DNA from: Dugong dugon | Lineage: Eukaryota > Chordata > Mammalia > Sirenia > Dugongidae | NCBI GenBank assembly: GCA_030035585.1 | Contig: CM057466.1 | Location: forward strand, 56,427,233 to 56,491,232 | Direction: 5' to 3' | Length of the DNA: 64,000 bases | Part shown: positions 13,656-26,993 of the stretch, one piece after another | How the letters are laid out: every line of letters begins with the position of its first letter | How positions within the stretch are numbered: the stretch's first letter is position 1 | Position numbers and translations under genes: made by a program | Notes under the pieces: generated by a model | What the model was told of the DNA's origin: nothing | What the model saw: the letters and a program-made list of their open reading frames with translations, nothing else | Database searches by the model: none

Positions 13656-13995
13656 TATTTGTTGCTGCTGAGTTGATTCCAACTCATAGCAACCGTATGA
13701 GTTGAACTGCCCCATAGGGTTTCCAAGGCTGTATTCTTTATGGAAGCAGATTGCCACATCTTTCTCCCATGGAGCCACTGGGTGGGTTTTGTCCACTGAC
13801 CTTTCAGCACCAGGAGCAGTGACACTACCAGAACCAAAAACCCATTGTCGTTGAGTGGATTCCAACTCATAGTGACCCTATAAGACAGAGTAGAACAGCC
13901 CCATAGGGTTTCCAGGGAGTGGCTGATGGATTCAAACTGCCAACGTTTTGGTTAGCAGCCGAATTCTTAACCACTGTACCACCAGGGCTCCTTAT
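13656..13995 (-). mobile_element. Two adjacent antisense AfroSINEs
   Basis: A long-variant copy (13656-13830: tgagttgattccaactcata ... tttccaaggctgtattcttt ... ctttctcccatggagccact) is followed directly by a short-variant copy (13831-13995: accaaaaacccattgtcg ... ggttagcagccgaattctta ... ccaccagggctcc). The compound is flanked by ttacatgccaggt (ends 13656) and ttatatgccaggt (ends 14004), which look like a target-site duplication inside an older repeat. Confidence 0.88.
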
Positions 13996-14499
13996 ATGCC
14001 AGGTTCTATTAAGTAAATCTACTTGTAAATTTTCAGAGTAACCCCCAAGGTTGCTCTTCTAAGTTCACATTTTCTTTACTTTTTTTTTTTTAATACCACT
14101 GCTGCCTCCCCATTCAGATTCTTAAATAGTAATTTGTTTTCTTATAAAAGCTAGGTAGAAGGGAACTTGAATTAACCAAGTTATAGTAAAGTAAGGACTA
14201 AAAAGGACTAGAAAAATTAACTGGACGAGAAATCAAAAGACTGGATTTGGCTCCATCCATTTCTACTTTCAGTATGTTTAATTTTGGATCATTTATTTTA
14301 CTTCTTGCCTTCATTTCCTTATTTATAAAATAAGTTAATACCTGCCTTGTGTATCTCATAAAATTGGGAAGTTAAATGAGTTTAAAATTTTTTTTTTGTA
14401 AAAGTATCTTTAAAATTGAATGTGTTCTGCACATTTTAAATACTAGGTATTTGTTGTAATCCACCTTTAGTGTGTATTTTTAAAAATGTTAAAATGTTA

Positions 14500-14995
14500 A
14501 AGATTCAGGCATTTTATTTTTGAACATTTTGAATGCGATTCTATAGAAGAATCTTGGTCAAAAGGGGGAAAATGCAGAACAGAATTTAAAATTCTCAAAG
14601 ACTCTGGACTTGCTGGAGCCCTGGAGACTGGATGAACCCCTGATACTAGTGCACTGAGATAATCTTTAAACCTTAAACCAAAAATATCCCCTGAAGTCTT
14701 CTTAAAACCAAGCAATAATTTAGCTTAACTAGTAAAGAATGTCTGCCTTGAGCATTATGCTCTTTTAAGAACTATCTATATGGATTCAGATTGACAGTGG
14801 CAACTCAAAAGGTTAGATAGGAAGCTTAGGGACCAGTGAGTTTATGTTAATGGTGGAGTAACAATTCAGAAAAGGAGGGTGAGAATGGTTGTACAACTTG
14901 AAGGATGTAAACTGTGTCACTGAATTGTACATATAGAAATTGTTGAGTTGGAATGTGTTCTGCTGTGTAAATTCTCAACATGCAGGCATTTTAAT
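14500..14995 (+). repeat. L1 3'UTR fragment, sense
   Basis: Shares tcaaaagggggaaaatgcag, accttaaaccaaaaatatcc and gccttgagcattatgctc with 35160-35380. It ends with ctgaattgtacatatagaaa and a heptad-like tail. It is a 5'-truncated 3' end of a lineage L1 subfamily. Confidence 0.75.
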
Positions 14996-15226
14996 TTTGA
15001 GCTTTAAATAGAAGCTAAAAGTAAATAAAATATGATGTATTTGAAAATCAGGTTTATAGTTTCTGACAGGTGTGTTTGAAAGCAGTGTTTAATGTGACTG
15101 TTAACCCATAGCTACTCATGAGTTGTTGAAGGTGTGTTCTGAATTAACATTTTTGCCTATTTCAGATATTGAGCCATACTTGAAATTTTCATGGATAATT
15201 TTTCTGGTTTCTTTTCTTCCTCTTAG

Positions 15227-15293
15227 TCTGATCTGAAGTGTGTCCAGGATGCCAAAGGAGGTTCTTTCTACAGAGACCACTGCCCTGTTCTAG
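15227..15293 (+). CDS. MIB1: MIB1 window exon 2: end of MIB/HERC2 domain and linker
   Basis: 67 bases, starting in phase 0 and ending after one base of the Gly235 codon. It encodes SDLKCVQDAKGG and FYRDHCPVL, about residues 213-234, which close the second MIB/HERC2 domain and lead into the MIB-repeat region. The acceptor has a good pyrimidine tract (cttttcttcctcttag) and the donor is gtgagt, close to consensus. The split glycine is completed by GT at the start of the next exon. Because the length is not a multiple of three, skipping it would shift the frame. Confidence 0.95.
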
Positions 15294-16851
<1,558 letters not shown>

Positions 16852-17094
16852 TAATGGCAGATAGAATTAGTATATAGAGATTTAAAGAAGGCAAATAATG
16901 TGATGTAACCAAAGGCTCATTAAAGCTAGCTCTTAGGTAAAAATCAAGGCTTTGTTGGTAAGGTGAAACAAATGGTAAGAACTTGTATATATGTGTGAAT
17001 TTATATGAGAATATTGATGATGCATTGTATTATACTCTTTTTTTCCTTTGGGGAGTAGAATACATTATATCAGTGTTCTCTCCTTATATAGCTG

Positions 17095-17520
17095 AAAAGG
17101 TCTGTGTTCATAATGGACCATATCAATCTACTGTGACTGTAAAGGACAAAAGTCGAACAACTCTGCCCATATTTCCAGTGTCATCTCTTGATAACATAGC
17201 TCTCCCTTGCCACAGACATGTATGCGTTTCCTCACATCTGTTCCTTTGCATACGTCACTTCCTCCATCTAGAATTCCCTTTCCTCCTTTCCTCCCTCCTT
17301 CTCTGGATTGACTCCTCTGCATCTTAGAAATACTGAGCTCACATGCTTTGGGAACTTTCTCTCTCCTCTCACGCAAATTGGTGTATGCATATGCTATTTG
17401 TTTAAGTCTCTATGTATTATCTATTAACATAGTTATTTATCTGATCCTCCAGATTGTGAGTTTCTTGAAGTCTTTGCCCCTAGGGGCCAAAATATATCCC
17501 ATTTTTTAAATTTGTTTACA
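17095..17520 (+). repeat. L2 LINE 3' fragment
   Basis: cttcctccatctagaattcc, gactcctctgcatcttagaa and ccagattgtgagtttcttga follow the order found in the 3' end of mammalian L2, diverged as expected for this ancient family. Confidence 0.6.
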
Positions 17521-17689
17521 GTATTTTAAAGAAAAAGCAATCATTGAATTAAATATTTCTCTGAGCTTTATTATTGACATGTTCATAAAGAAACTAACAC
17601 TTTGAGGAAGATTTTTTACATGGAATGAGAAAAATTAACATCAGGTTGCTTACAAAAGTATAGAATTGACTGCAGTTGGCTCTAATTGG

Positions 17690-18650
17690 GTTTAAATCTA
17701 AAGGATACACATGATCATCTCAATAGATGCAGAAAAACATTTGACAAAATCCAATACCCTTAAAATCCGGCAAACTGGGAATAGAAGGGAACTTCCTCAG
17801 CCTGATCAAGGGTTATGTATGAAAAACTTATTGCTAATATCATACTTAATGGTGAAAGCTTTTACCATTACCTGAACGTTTTCCCCCTAAGATCAGGAAC
17901 AAGTTAGGGATGTTTACTGTCTTCACTTTTATCCAACATATCTAGAGGTCCCAGCCAGGGCAGTTGGGCAAGAAGAAGAAATAGAAGGAAGAAGTAAAGG
18001 AAAGGAAGAAGTAAAAATATCTCTAGTCACAGATGCCATGATTTTATAGATAGAAAAACTGAAGGAATCCACAAAACCACTATTAGAACTAATAAACAAG
18101 TTTAGCAAGGTTGCAGGATACAAGATCAATATACAAAAATCAGTTGTATTTCAGTACACTAGCAATGAACAATCTGAAAATGAAATTAAGAAAACAATTC
18201 CATTTACAATAACATCAAAAATAAATAATACTTAGGGAAAATTTAACAAAAGATATGAAAGCTATAAAACATTGTTGAAAGAAATTAACAAATACCTAAG
18301 TAAATGGAAAGATATCCCTTTTTCATGGATCAGAAGATTTAATCTTGTTAAGATGGCAATACACCCCGAACTAATCTACAGATTTAATATAATCCTTATT
18401 AAAATCACAGTGCCTTTTTCTTTTTTTTTGCAGAAATTTGACAAACTGATCCTAAAATTCATATGAAAATTCAAGAGACCCAGAATAGCCAAAACAATCT
18501 TGAAAAAGACAAAGTTGAAGGACTCAACACTTCCTGGTTTCAAAACTTACCACAAAGCTACAATAATTAAGACAGTGTTATACAGACATAAGAATAGGCA
18601 CATAGGTCAGTGGAATAGAAGTGAGAATCCAGAAATAAACCCTCACATTT
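17690..18650 (+). mobile_element. Old sense L1, first part (ORF2)
   Basis: aatagatgcagaaaaacatt, a piece encoding WKDIPFSWIRRFNLVKMAIHP and one encoding [22 protein letters not shown] show ORF2 of an older L1 subfamily on the + strand. The sequence breaks off at about 18650 inside 'aaataaaccctcacattt' and resumes at 24241 with gcattcatttgatttttgac, so a younger element split it. Confidence 0.85.
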
Positions 18651-19710
18651 ATTTATTATTATTTTTAAAATTTTTTATTATGCATTACAGTGAAAGTTTA
18701 CAGAACAAATTAGTTTCCCATTTGATAGTTTGTATATAAAGTGTTCCATGATATTTGTTGCATTCCCCACAATGTATCAGCACTCTCCCCATTTCTGCCC
18801 TGGGTTCCTGTTTCCTTTCATCTGGATTTTCTAGCCCTTTCTGCCTTCTCATTGTTGCTTTTGGGCAAATGTTGTCCTTCTAATCTCGCGTAATTGATTG
18901 TTCTAAGGAACATGTTTCTCACAGGTATTGTTTATTTTATGGGTCTGTCTGTTTTTTGGCTGAAAGTGGTCTCTGGGAATGACTTCAATTCCAGGTCAGA
19001 AGAGTGTTTTAATGCTGTAGTTTTGGGGGTTCCTCCAGTCTCTGTCAGATCAACAAGTCTGATCTTTTTTGTAAATTCGGTTTTTTGTTCTACATTTTTC
19101 TCCCGCTCTGTACTGGACCCTCTGTTGTGATCCCAGTCAGAGTGGTTGGTAGTGGTAGCTGGGCACCATCTAGTTCTGGTCTTGGAATAGTGTAGGCTGT
19201 GACTCATGTGATCCATTAGACTTTTACACTAATTGTCCCTTGAGTCTTTGGTTTTCTTCATTCTCCTTTGCTCTGGATAGGAAGAGACCAATAGTTTTAT
19301 CTTAGATGGCTGCTTGCAAGCTTTTAAGACCCCACACGCTACTCACCAAAATAGGATGCAGAGCATTGTCTTTATGAACTGTGTTGTGCCAGTTGACAAA
19401 GATGTCCCCCAAGTCTGTGATCCTTCACCTTCGAGCCTAGGAACTTTGTCCCACGAGGTGTTTGGTTATATCTAAGAAGTTCCATGATGGCGCCCCTTGT
19501 GTGCTCTGTTGTTCATATTAATATACCTGCAGCATCTGCAATTATGTATGTAGACATATCCACAACCAAACCTATATCTGCAGGTGGGTGTGCTTCCTTA
19601 CACTGTCTCATTCATATAACATACTGTCTACCTATGTATCCATTTGTAAATTATTGTTTATTAATGCTATTTTTGCAGGATTGTCTATGTTACAGTAATT
19701 ACTATTAAAA

Positions 19711-19880
19711 AACAAAACAAAACAAAACAAAAATAATCAAACCCATTGCCGTCGAGTCAGTTCTGACTCATAGGGACCCTACAGGACAGAGTAGAACTGC
19801 CCCATAGGGTTTCCAAGGAGTGGCTGGTGGATTTGAACTGCCGAACTTTTGGTTAGCAGCCGAGCTCTTAACCACTTTTA
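19711..19880 (-). mobile_element. AfroSINE, short variant, antisense, inside L1
   Basis: An aaaac-type tail on the left, then caaacccattgccgtcgagt, gacagagtagaactgcccca and ggttagcagccgagctctta. It is close to the family consensus. It replaces a short piece of the L1 3'UTR that is present at 43815-43845 in the third L1 copy. Confidence 0.93.
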
Positions 19881-22629
19881 CGTTCCTCTCAGTGTCTTCC
19901 TTTGCCTTGATCGTGTTACGCTGACTTCCCCCATATTGTGTGTTGCCTTTCCCTTCACCAGCAGTAACACATGTCTTCTGTCTAGCTAGTAATTTTCCCT
20001 CCCTTCCCTGGTAACCATCAAGGAATTTTTTTCTTTTTTCTGTGTGTTAAATTTTTCTTGTTTTTTTTATAATAGTGATCTCATACAATATTTTCCTTTT
20101 CTGATTGACTTATTTCACTCAGCATAATGTCCTCTGAATTCATCCATGTTTCGTGGATTCATCATTATTCTTTATGGTTGTGTAGTATTCCATAGTGTGT
20201 GTGTACCACAGTTTATTGATTCATCTGTTGATGGACACTTAGGTTGTTTACATCTTTTTGCTATTGTGAGTAATGCTGCGGTGAACATGGGTGTGCATAT
20301 GCTTATTTGTGTCATGCCTCTTATTTCTTTAGGATATACAGTCATTCCTTGGTGTCTGTATGGTTATGGCCTCTTGGTGGATTGACTCTTTAATCAGTAT
20401 ATAATATCCTTCCTTATCTTTTATGGTGGATTTTATGAGATCATTATTGCCACTCCTACCCTTTTTTGGTTATTGTTTGCTCTCTATATTTTTTTCCATC
20501 CTTCGAGTTTTAGTTTATTTATGTCTTTGTGTCTGAGGTATGTCTCTTGTAGACAGCATATCGATGGGCCATGTTTTTGTATCCATTGTGCCACATTCTG
20601 TCCCTTTACTGGTGTATTTAAGCAATTTACATTCAGTGCGATTATCTATGGGTATGAGTTTACTGCTGTCATTTTTTTTTTTTTTATGGTGTTGATGGTT
20701 TCTTTGTTCTGCTTAATTTTCTGTGCTGAGTTCTTTTTGTTTGTGGATCTTCATTTCTTTTGTTGTTGTCGATTTTGTGTTTACTGAGTCTTCATGTTTT
20801 TCTTATTTTGCCGAATAGATTCGTTAATTTTCTTTGTGGTTAACTTGAAATTTACCTTTATCTTCCGAAGTTTAAGGCAGTCTTTTATTTCTTGATATTG
20901 CTTTGACTTCCTCTACGTATGGAAGTTCCGTAACTACACCATTTATTCCCCCTTTTTGTTTTGATGTTGTTGTCGCTTACAGATTGACATCTCTGGTTTC
21001 CTGTTTTCCGTCTTTTAGATTTGTTTTGAGAATTGTTTGTCTGGGTTGGTATCTGGCTGATGTTGTCCTGTGTCCTAATAGGTTATTGTCTGATGTTATT
21101 TCTCTGTACAGAGGACTGCTTTTAATTTTCTTGTGAAGTTGGTATGGTTTTTTCATATTCCCTTAATTTCTGTTTATCTGGAAATGTCCCAATTTAGCCA
21201 TCATATTTAAGAGACAGTTTTAATCGGTATGTGATTTTTGGTTTGCAATTTTTTTCTTTCAAGGCTTTATACATGTCATCCCATTGCCTTCTTGCGTGTG
21301 TGGTTTCTGCTGAGTAATCAAAGCTTAGTCTTGTTGGATCTCCTTTGTAGGTGCATTTTTGTTTTTTCCCAAGCTGCTCTCTGGATTCTTTCTTTGTTTT
21401 TGGTTTTAGCAAGTTTGATTATGATATATCTTGGTGAGTTTCTTTTGGGTCTGTCCTGTATGGGGTCTGTTGAGCTTCTGGAATGGGTATCTTCTCATCT
21501 TTCATGATATCAGGGAAATTTCCCGCCAGCAAATCTTCGACAGTTCTCTCTGTGTTTTTTTTTTTGTTGTTGTTGTTTGTTTGTTTTGCCTCCTTCTGTT
21601 CTAGAATTTTGATCCTGTGTAAATTTTTCTTCTTGATACTATTCCACATAATCCTTAGGCTTTCTTTATTTTTCTTAATTCTTTTTTCTGATTTTTTTCC
21701 TCAAACAAATTGATGTCAAGGGATTTGTCTTCTGTTTCACTGATTCTGTGTTCCATTGGTTCAGTTCTGCTCCTTAGTCCCTTTTATTGAGTTGTCTTTC
21801 TGAAATTTTATTGTTAATCTTTTGGATTTCTAGTTGCTGTTTTTGGGGTTTCTAGTTGTTCTTTTTGTATGGTTTCTATTTGTTTATTTATAATGTTGTT
21901 TTGTTCTTGTATTGTTTTCCTGAAATTTTCTACTGCTTTGTCTGTGTTTTCCTTGGTTTTGTCTGTTTTCTTTGATCTTTCTTGATCTGTTGGAGAACCC
22001 TATATATAGTCCTTTGAATTCCTTATCAGGTAGTTTCATTACCATTTCTTCCTCTAGAAGGCTTTCTGGTTCTTTTATTTTAATCATTTGCTGGAGCCAT
22101 CTTGTCCTGCTTCTTCAAGTGATTTGATTTTATCTGTTTCTCAGAGGCATTAAGGTGTTAGTTGTATTTATTTATTGTACTTTTGTTTGCTGCATCCTGA
22201 ATTTTTGTTTTGTTTTGATATGTCCAAGTTGGCAGGGCATGTGTGCTACTCTCGTTGCTAGTCTGTCTACTCTAGAGCTCTCACCACCTGTCTCTGGGTG
22301 GATGGGGCACTGGCTGGGTGTGTGAGTGTGGGTCTCTGTTCACTGGTCTTGCAGCGTGACTGAGGATGTAGCTGGCATTGCTGGTAAGGTGATGTGTCTG
22401 TTAGGCCAGTCACCTGGGTGTCAGTGCAGAGAGTGTTCTCAGTGGTTGCTGGGATGTGTGTTGTGTGTGTGCATTGCCAGTTACTGGATGGTTGAGGCGA
22501 GGGAGCCCGGGCCATCGAGTGGTACAGAAACTCTCATTGATGGTTCCGGGTGGATAGGGCTGCGTGGGGGTGGTCAGAGTGGGCACAAGCCTCTGGTTGC
22601 AGGGGGGCAGGGAAGGGTGCAAGGCGGGG

Positions 22630-23280
22630 GGATACCGCCAGTCCATGGGTGCTCGCTAAGAGGGCATGCCTCTGTTCACTAGAGCACGTCATGAGGATGT
22701 GCTGCCCGACCTCATGCCTCTGGCGCAGGTAGCTGGAGGGAGTAGGAGGCACTACTAGTATGCGGGCCTCGGTGTGTGTGGCTGGGTATAGGTGCGGATG
22801 CCTCTGATTCACAGGCTCCTGGGGCCAGTGACGGGCAGAGCAGCAGGTGTTGCTGGTCCATGGGCCCCCAGTGCAGGTGAAGGGATGTAAGAGCAGATGC
22901 CCCTGGTCCTCAGGCCCATGGCTCGGTTGTCTGGGCAGAAAAGGGGGTGCTGCCAGTCCCTGGGCCCCAGTCTCCAGTGGCCAGGTGGAGAAGCAGACCC
23001 CACTGGTCTGTGGGCCCTGGCTTGGGTGGCTGCGCTTAGGAGTGGGCACTGCCATTTCGCGGACCCCTGGCGTGGGTAGGTGGAAGAAGGGGCTCTGTCA
23101 GACCACAGGCCCCCGGCACTGGAGGCCCATCAGAGGTGGATGCTGCTGGTCCGACTTATAGCGCAGGGTGGTGGTGGGTGCCACTGGACCATGATCACAT
23201 GTGGGAAGGATGGATGAGTGTCTGAGGGAGGGGCACCGCAGGTCTGCAGGCCTCTGGCATGGGAGGTTTGGGGGGTGTGC
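22630..23280 (-). repeat. Degenerate ~50-bp monomers in L1 5'UTR
   Basis: A phrase of the type 'ctgg/ccag-tcc..gggccc' recurs at about 22851, 22901, 22951, 23001, 23049, 23095, 23141, 23181 and 23233, with weaker copies upstream (about 22632, 22706, 22749, 22801). Each is followed by a purine-rich gtgg/aggtgg segment. The spacing is close to 50 bases. The block is the GC-rich 5'UTR of the antisense L1, where some mammalian L1s keep tandem promoter monomers. Confidence 0.6.
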
Positions 23281-23602
23281 TGGGTGAGGCGAGTGCACTT
23301 AACTTTTGCAGAGCGTGGAGCACTCCTGCCTGGCTCTGGACATAGGTGCAGAGTTGCTGCTGCTTGGCTGCACCAGATGATGGGAGCTTCTGCTGCAAAC
23401 ACTGCTTGCTTTGTCTCAATATGGCTGCACTGTGCAGGTACGGTTGGCAGAGCACCGGTGATCCATAATTCTCTTTGTCTGCTGTTTTTGTGCAGTCTCT
23501 TCTTCCACTTGGCACATGGTCTGATTCTTCAGCCTTGCCTTTGATGCTTATGGTTCCATAGTTGTCATCTATATCTAATTCACTTGTTTTTTCAGGTTCA
23601 CG

Positions 23603-24170
23603 AAGGTTAAGTTTGTGTGCCAACTTGGCTGGGCCATGATTCTCAGTGGTTTGGTAGTTTTGATGTAGTTTGGCAGTCGTATGATGATGTGATCACTTCC
23701 ATGATGAGATTTGATATGATGTGATCACCTCCATGATGGGATCTACTATCAGCAGCAAATCAGTTGAAAGGAATTTCCTTGGGCATGTGGCCTGCATCGA
23801 ATATAAGTGGACATTCTGCCAAAGCTCAGGGGCTTTTGCTCACTCAGGATCCTGAAGCTGGCTCCTGTTTATCTGACCTCCAGTTCTTGGGACTTGGCTA
23901 GCAGCTTACCTGAGGTCTTGCCTGCTGATCTTGGGAATCATTGATCTTCGCAGCCTGTGAGCAAGAGTCCTGCTGTCTGACCTGCCAATCTTGGGTTCGC
24001 CAGCCCCTATGGCTACCTGAATCAGGAGAACCTCTATCCTGACCCATGGACTTGGGATGTTCCAGCCTCTACAACCCCATGAGCCATTTCCTTGATACAA
24101 ATCTCTCTCTATATATATTTATACACTTTACTGGTTTTACTTCTCTAGAGAACCCAGCCTAAGACGGGTT
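23603..24170 (+). mobile_element. LTR-like element inside L1 5'UTR
   Basis: Starts gttaagtttgtgtgccaact and ends with atacaaatctctctctatat, cttctctagagaacccagcc and taagac, the layout of a mammalian solo LTR with an AT-rich 3' end. It shares the caacttggctgggccatgat phrase with the LTR at 25011. L1 5'UTR sequence flanks it on both sides. Exact family is not certain. Confidence 0.6.
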
Positions 24171-24240
24171 TTTGTTGTAAAACGGATGTTATGAGGCTTC
24201 TTACTATGCCTCCATCTTGGACTGCCTCCAAAACCTCAGG

Positions 24241-26095
24241 TTTGCATTCATTTGATTTTTGACAGGGACCCAAGATAATTCAATGGGGAAAAGAATAGTT
24301 TTTCAACAAGTGGTCCAGGGACAACTGGATATCCATATGCAAAAGAATGAAGTTAGTTCCCCTACCTCACATCATATATAAAAATTAATGCAAAATGGAT
24401 CATAGACCTAAATATAAGAGCTAAAACTATAAAATCTTAGAAGAAATCATAGGTGCAAATTTTTGTGACCTTGGATTAGACAATGGTTTCTCAGTTATGA
24501 CATCAAAAACACAAACAGCCAAAGAAAAAACAGGTAAATTGAACTTGATTAAAATTAAAAACTTCTGTGTTTTAAAGGACACTGTCAAAAAAGTGAAAAG
24601 GCCAGCTGTGGAATGGGAAGAATTATTTGTACATCATATGTCTAATAAAGGATTTGTATTTAGAATATATAAAGAACTCCTACAATTCACCAGTGAAAAA
24701 GACAGCTCAACTGAGAAATAGGCAAAGGATTTGAATAGAAATTTCTTGGGAGAAGATATACAAATGGCTAATAAGCAGATGAAAAGATACTCAGCAACAT
24801 TAGTCATCAGGAAAATGCAAATCAAAATCACAGTGAGATGCCCATTCATATCCACTAGGTTGGCTAGAATCAAAACAGTAGAGAACAGTTGTTGGTAAAG
24901 GATGTGGAGAAATTTCAACCCTTATATATTTGCTGGGGGAATGTAAAATGGTGCAGGTGTTTTGAAAAACAGTCTGGCATTTTCTCAAATGTTAAACATA
25001 AGTTACCAAATGTTAGGGATTGAATTCTGTCGCCCCAAAATGTGTATCAACTTGGCTAGGCCATGATTCCCGGTATTGTATGATTGTCCACCATTTTGTC
25101 ATCTGACATGATTTTCCTATGTGTTTTAAATCCTACTTCTATGATGTTAATGAGGCAGGATTAGAGGCAGTTATGTTAATAGATAGGACTCAGTGTACAA
25201 GATTAGATTATATCTTGAGTCAATCTCTTGAGATACAAAAGACAGAATGGAGCAGAGAGACAGAGGAACCTTCTACCACCAAGAAAGAAGAGCTGGGAGC
25301 AAGCACCTCCTTTGGATCCAGAGTCCCTGCACTGAGAAGCTCCTAGACCAGGAGAAGATTGATGACAAGGACCTTCCCCTAGAGCTGACAGAGACAGAAA
25401 GCCTTCCCCTGGAACTGGCACCCTGAATTTGGACTTCTAGCCTTCTATCCTGTGAGAGAATAAATTTATCTTTGTTAAAGCTATCCACTTGTGGTATTTT
25501 TGATATAGCAGCATTAGATAACTAAGACGCCATATAACCTGGAATTTCTAGGTATATATCTAAGATAATTAAAAATATATGTTCATAGGAAAACCTATAC
25601 GTGAACGTTCATAGCAGCATCAGCATTATAGTAGCCACAAGGTGGAAACAACTGAAATGTGTATGAGCTGATGAATGGTTAAACAAATGTGGTATATTTA
25701 TAAATGGAATATTATTCAGCCATAAAAACGAACGAAGTACTCATACATGCTGCAACATGGATGAACCTTGGAAAAATTACACCAAGTGAAAGAAATCAGT
25801 CCCAAAAGGCCACCTGTGTCATTTCATTTATGTAAATGGTTTAGAATAAACAAATCCATAGAGACAGAAAGTACATTAGTGGTTGACAGGGTGTATGGAG
25901 AGGGGTGAATAGGAAGTGAGTATTAATAGTTATGGATTTTTTTTGAGGTGATTAAGATGAAAATAGACAATAGTGATGGCTGAACAATTCTTTGAATATA
26001 CTAAAAAACCACTGAACTTTACACTTTAAAAAGGTGAGTTTTATGGTATATGAGTTATGTATCAATAAAACTTTATTAAAAAAGAAGGAAAAATT
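24241..26095 (+). mobile_element. Old sense L1, second part (ORF2 end and 3'UTR)
   Basis: Continuation of the L1 that begins at 17690. 24241-25010 covers the last part of ORF2 (tttttcaacaagtggtccag, aaatgcaaatcaaaatcaca), then an LTR interrupts at 25011-25529. The 3' part resumes at 25530 with gaatattattcagccataaa and ggatgaaccttggaaaaatt and finishes in catcaataaaactttattaa at about 26090. Confidence 0.88.
25011..25529 (+). mobile_element. Solo LTR, MaLR-like, sense
   Basis: Starts tgttagggattgaattctgt and ends aaataaatttatctttgtta ... gataactaagac, the arrangement of ERVL-MaLR LTRs (TG start, AATAAA near the 3' end). The interior shares aaagccttcccctgg with the inverted copy at 26994-27516. 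No internal retroviral coding is present next to it. Confidence 0.7.
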
Positions 26096-26392
26096 TTAAG
26101 GACACAGTTATTGGTGAGATTAGCATGTACTTATCTATTTTAAATATTATATGTTAAATATTCTCTTGTTTTTGTTTGGTAATTGTTAACATCCTAGGCA
26201 GAGGGAACAATTTGAGTAAATACTTCCACGTTCAGGCACGCAATTAGGTCTAAAAATTTTGGGAATGAAGAAAGGGTATTGTTGATAACTCTGAAAAGAA
26301 AATTTTGTGTCTGTGATTTTTATTATTAACTGGTCAGAGGCACTTGTTTCCTCTTTGTGGTTGTTTTAGAAAGAAAAGCTTACTTACGTGAT

Positions 26393-26600
26393 TCCAAACC
26401 AAACCAATTGCCATTTAGTTGATTCCAACTCATGGCGACTGCATGTGTCCCAGAGTATATCTATACTCCATAGGTTTTTCAACGGCTTGTTTTTGGAAGT
26501 AGAGTGGCAGGTCTTTATTTTGAGGTGCTTCTGGGTGGACTTGAACTTTTTGCTTAGCAGCTGAAAACTTCAACTGTTTGACTACCCAGGGACTCCTCCA
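26393..26600 (-). mobile_element. AfroSINE, long variant, antisense, diverged
   Basis: Contains ccaattgccatttagttgat, aactcatggcgactgcatgt, cttctgggtggacttgaact and a degraded head ending gactacccagggactcct. Diverged and therefore old. Confidence 0.8.
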
Positions 26601-26993
26601 GGTACTTAGTAACCGTGTTTTTTAACATGGTGTGACGTCTCAGAGTCATTTATATACTAATGACCACTTGAATTAAGGAGAGGATGGTATAATATGTTGT
26701 ATTCAAAAAACTTATTGACTAGGGAACTTTTTGTCTGTGGAGTGTAATGTGGGACTTAGGGGAAATGTTGTTATACATTGTGATACATCTGCTTGATGGA
26801 ATATTACATAGTAATTTAGATGACAGTTATGAAAATGATGGTTGTTGTTGTTAGGTACTGTTGAGTTGGTTCCAACTTGTACTAATCCTGTGTACAACAG
26901 AACAAAACACTGCTAGGTCCTGCGCCATCTTCACAATCATTGCTGTGTTTGAGCCCATAGTTGTAGCCACTGTCAGTCCATCTCGTTGAGGGT

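Larger units (their letters stand above)
18651..24240 (-). mobile_element. Younger antisense L1, internally deleted
   Basis: Begins with the antisense 3' end (cattacagtgaaagtttaca), shares its 3'UTR with the L1s at 1-6880 and 42776-47812, and ends with a 5'UTR terminating at ctatgcctccatcttggact. At about 20335-20365 it jumps from the ORF2 C-terminal region (like 650 in the first L1) straight to the endonuclease region (like 3795), so roughly 3.1 kb of ORF2 is missing. ORF1 remnants lie at about 21190-22110. An AfroSINE and an LTR-like element sit inside it. Confidence 0.9.

Noticed and set aside
22850..23250. CRISPR-like regular spacing of repeats
   Set aside because: The units are degenerate and adjacent, without identical repeats and unique spacers, in a mammalian L1 5'UTR.
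22267..23623. Many overlapping reading frames on both strands, rich in Pro, Gly and Ser
   Set aside because: They coincide with the GC-rich L1 5'UTR and its ~50-bp monomers; open frames on both strands are expected from composition, and none resembles a protein family.
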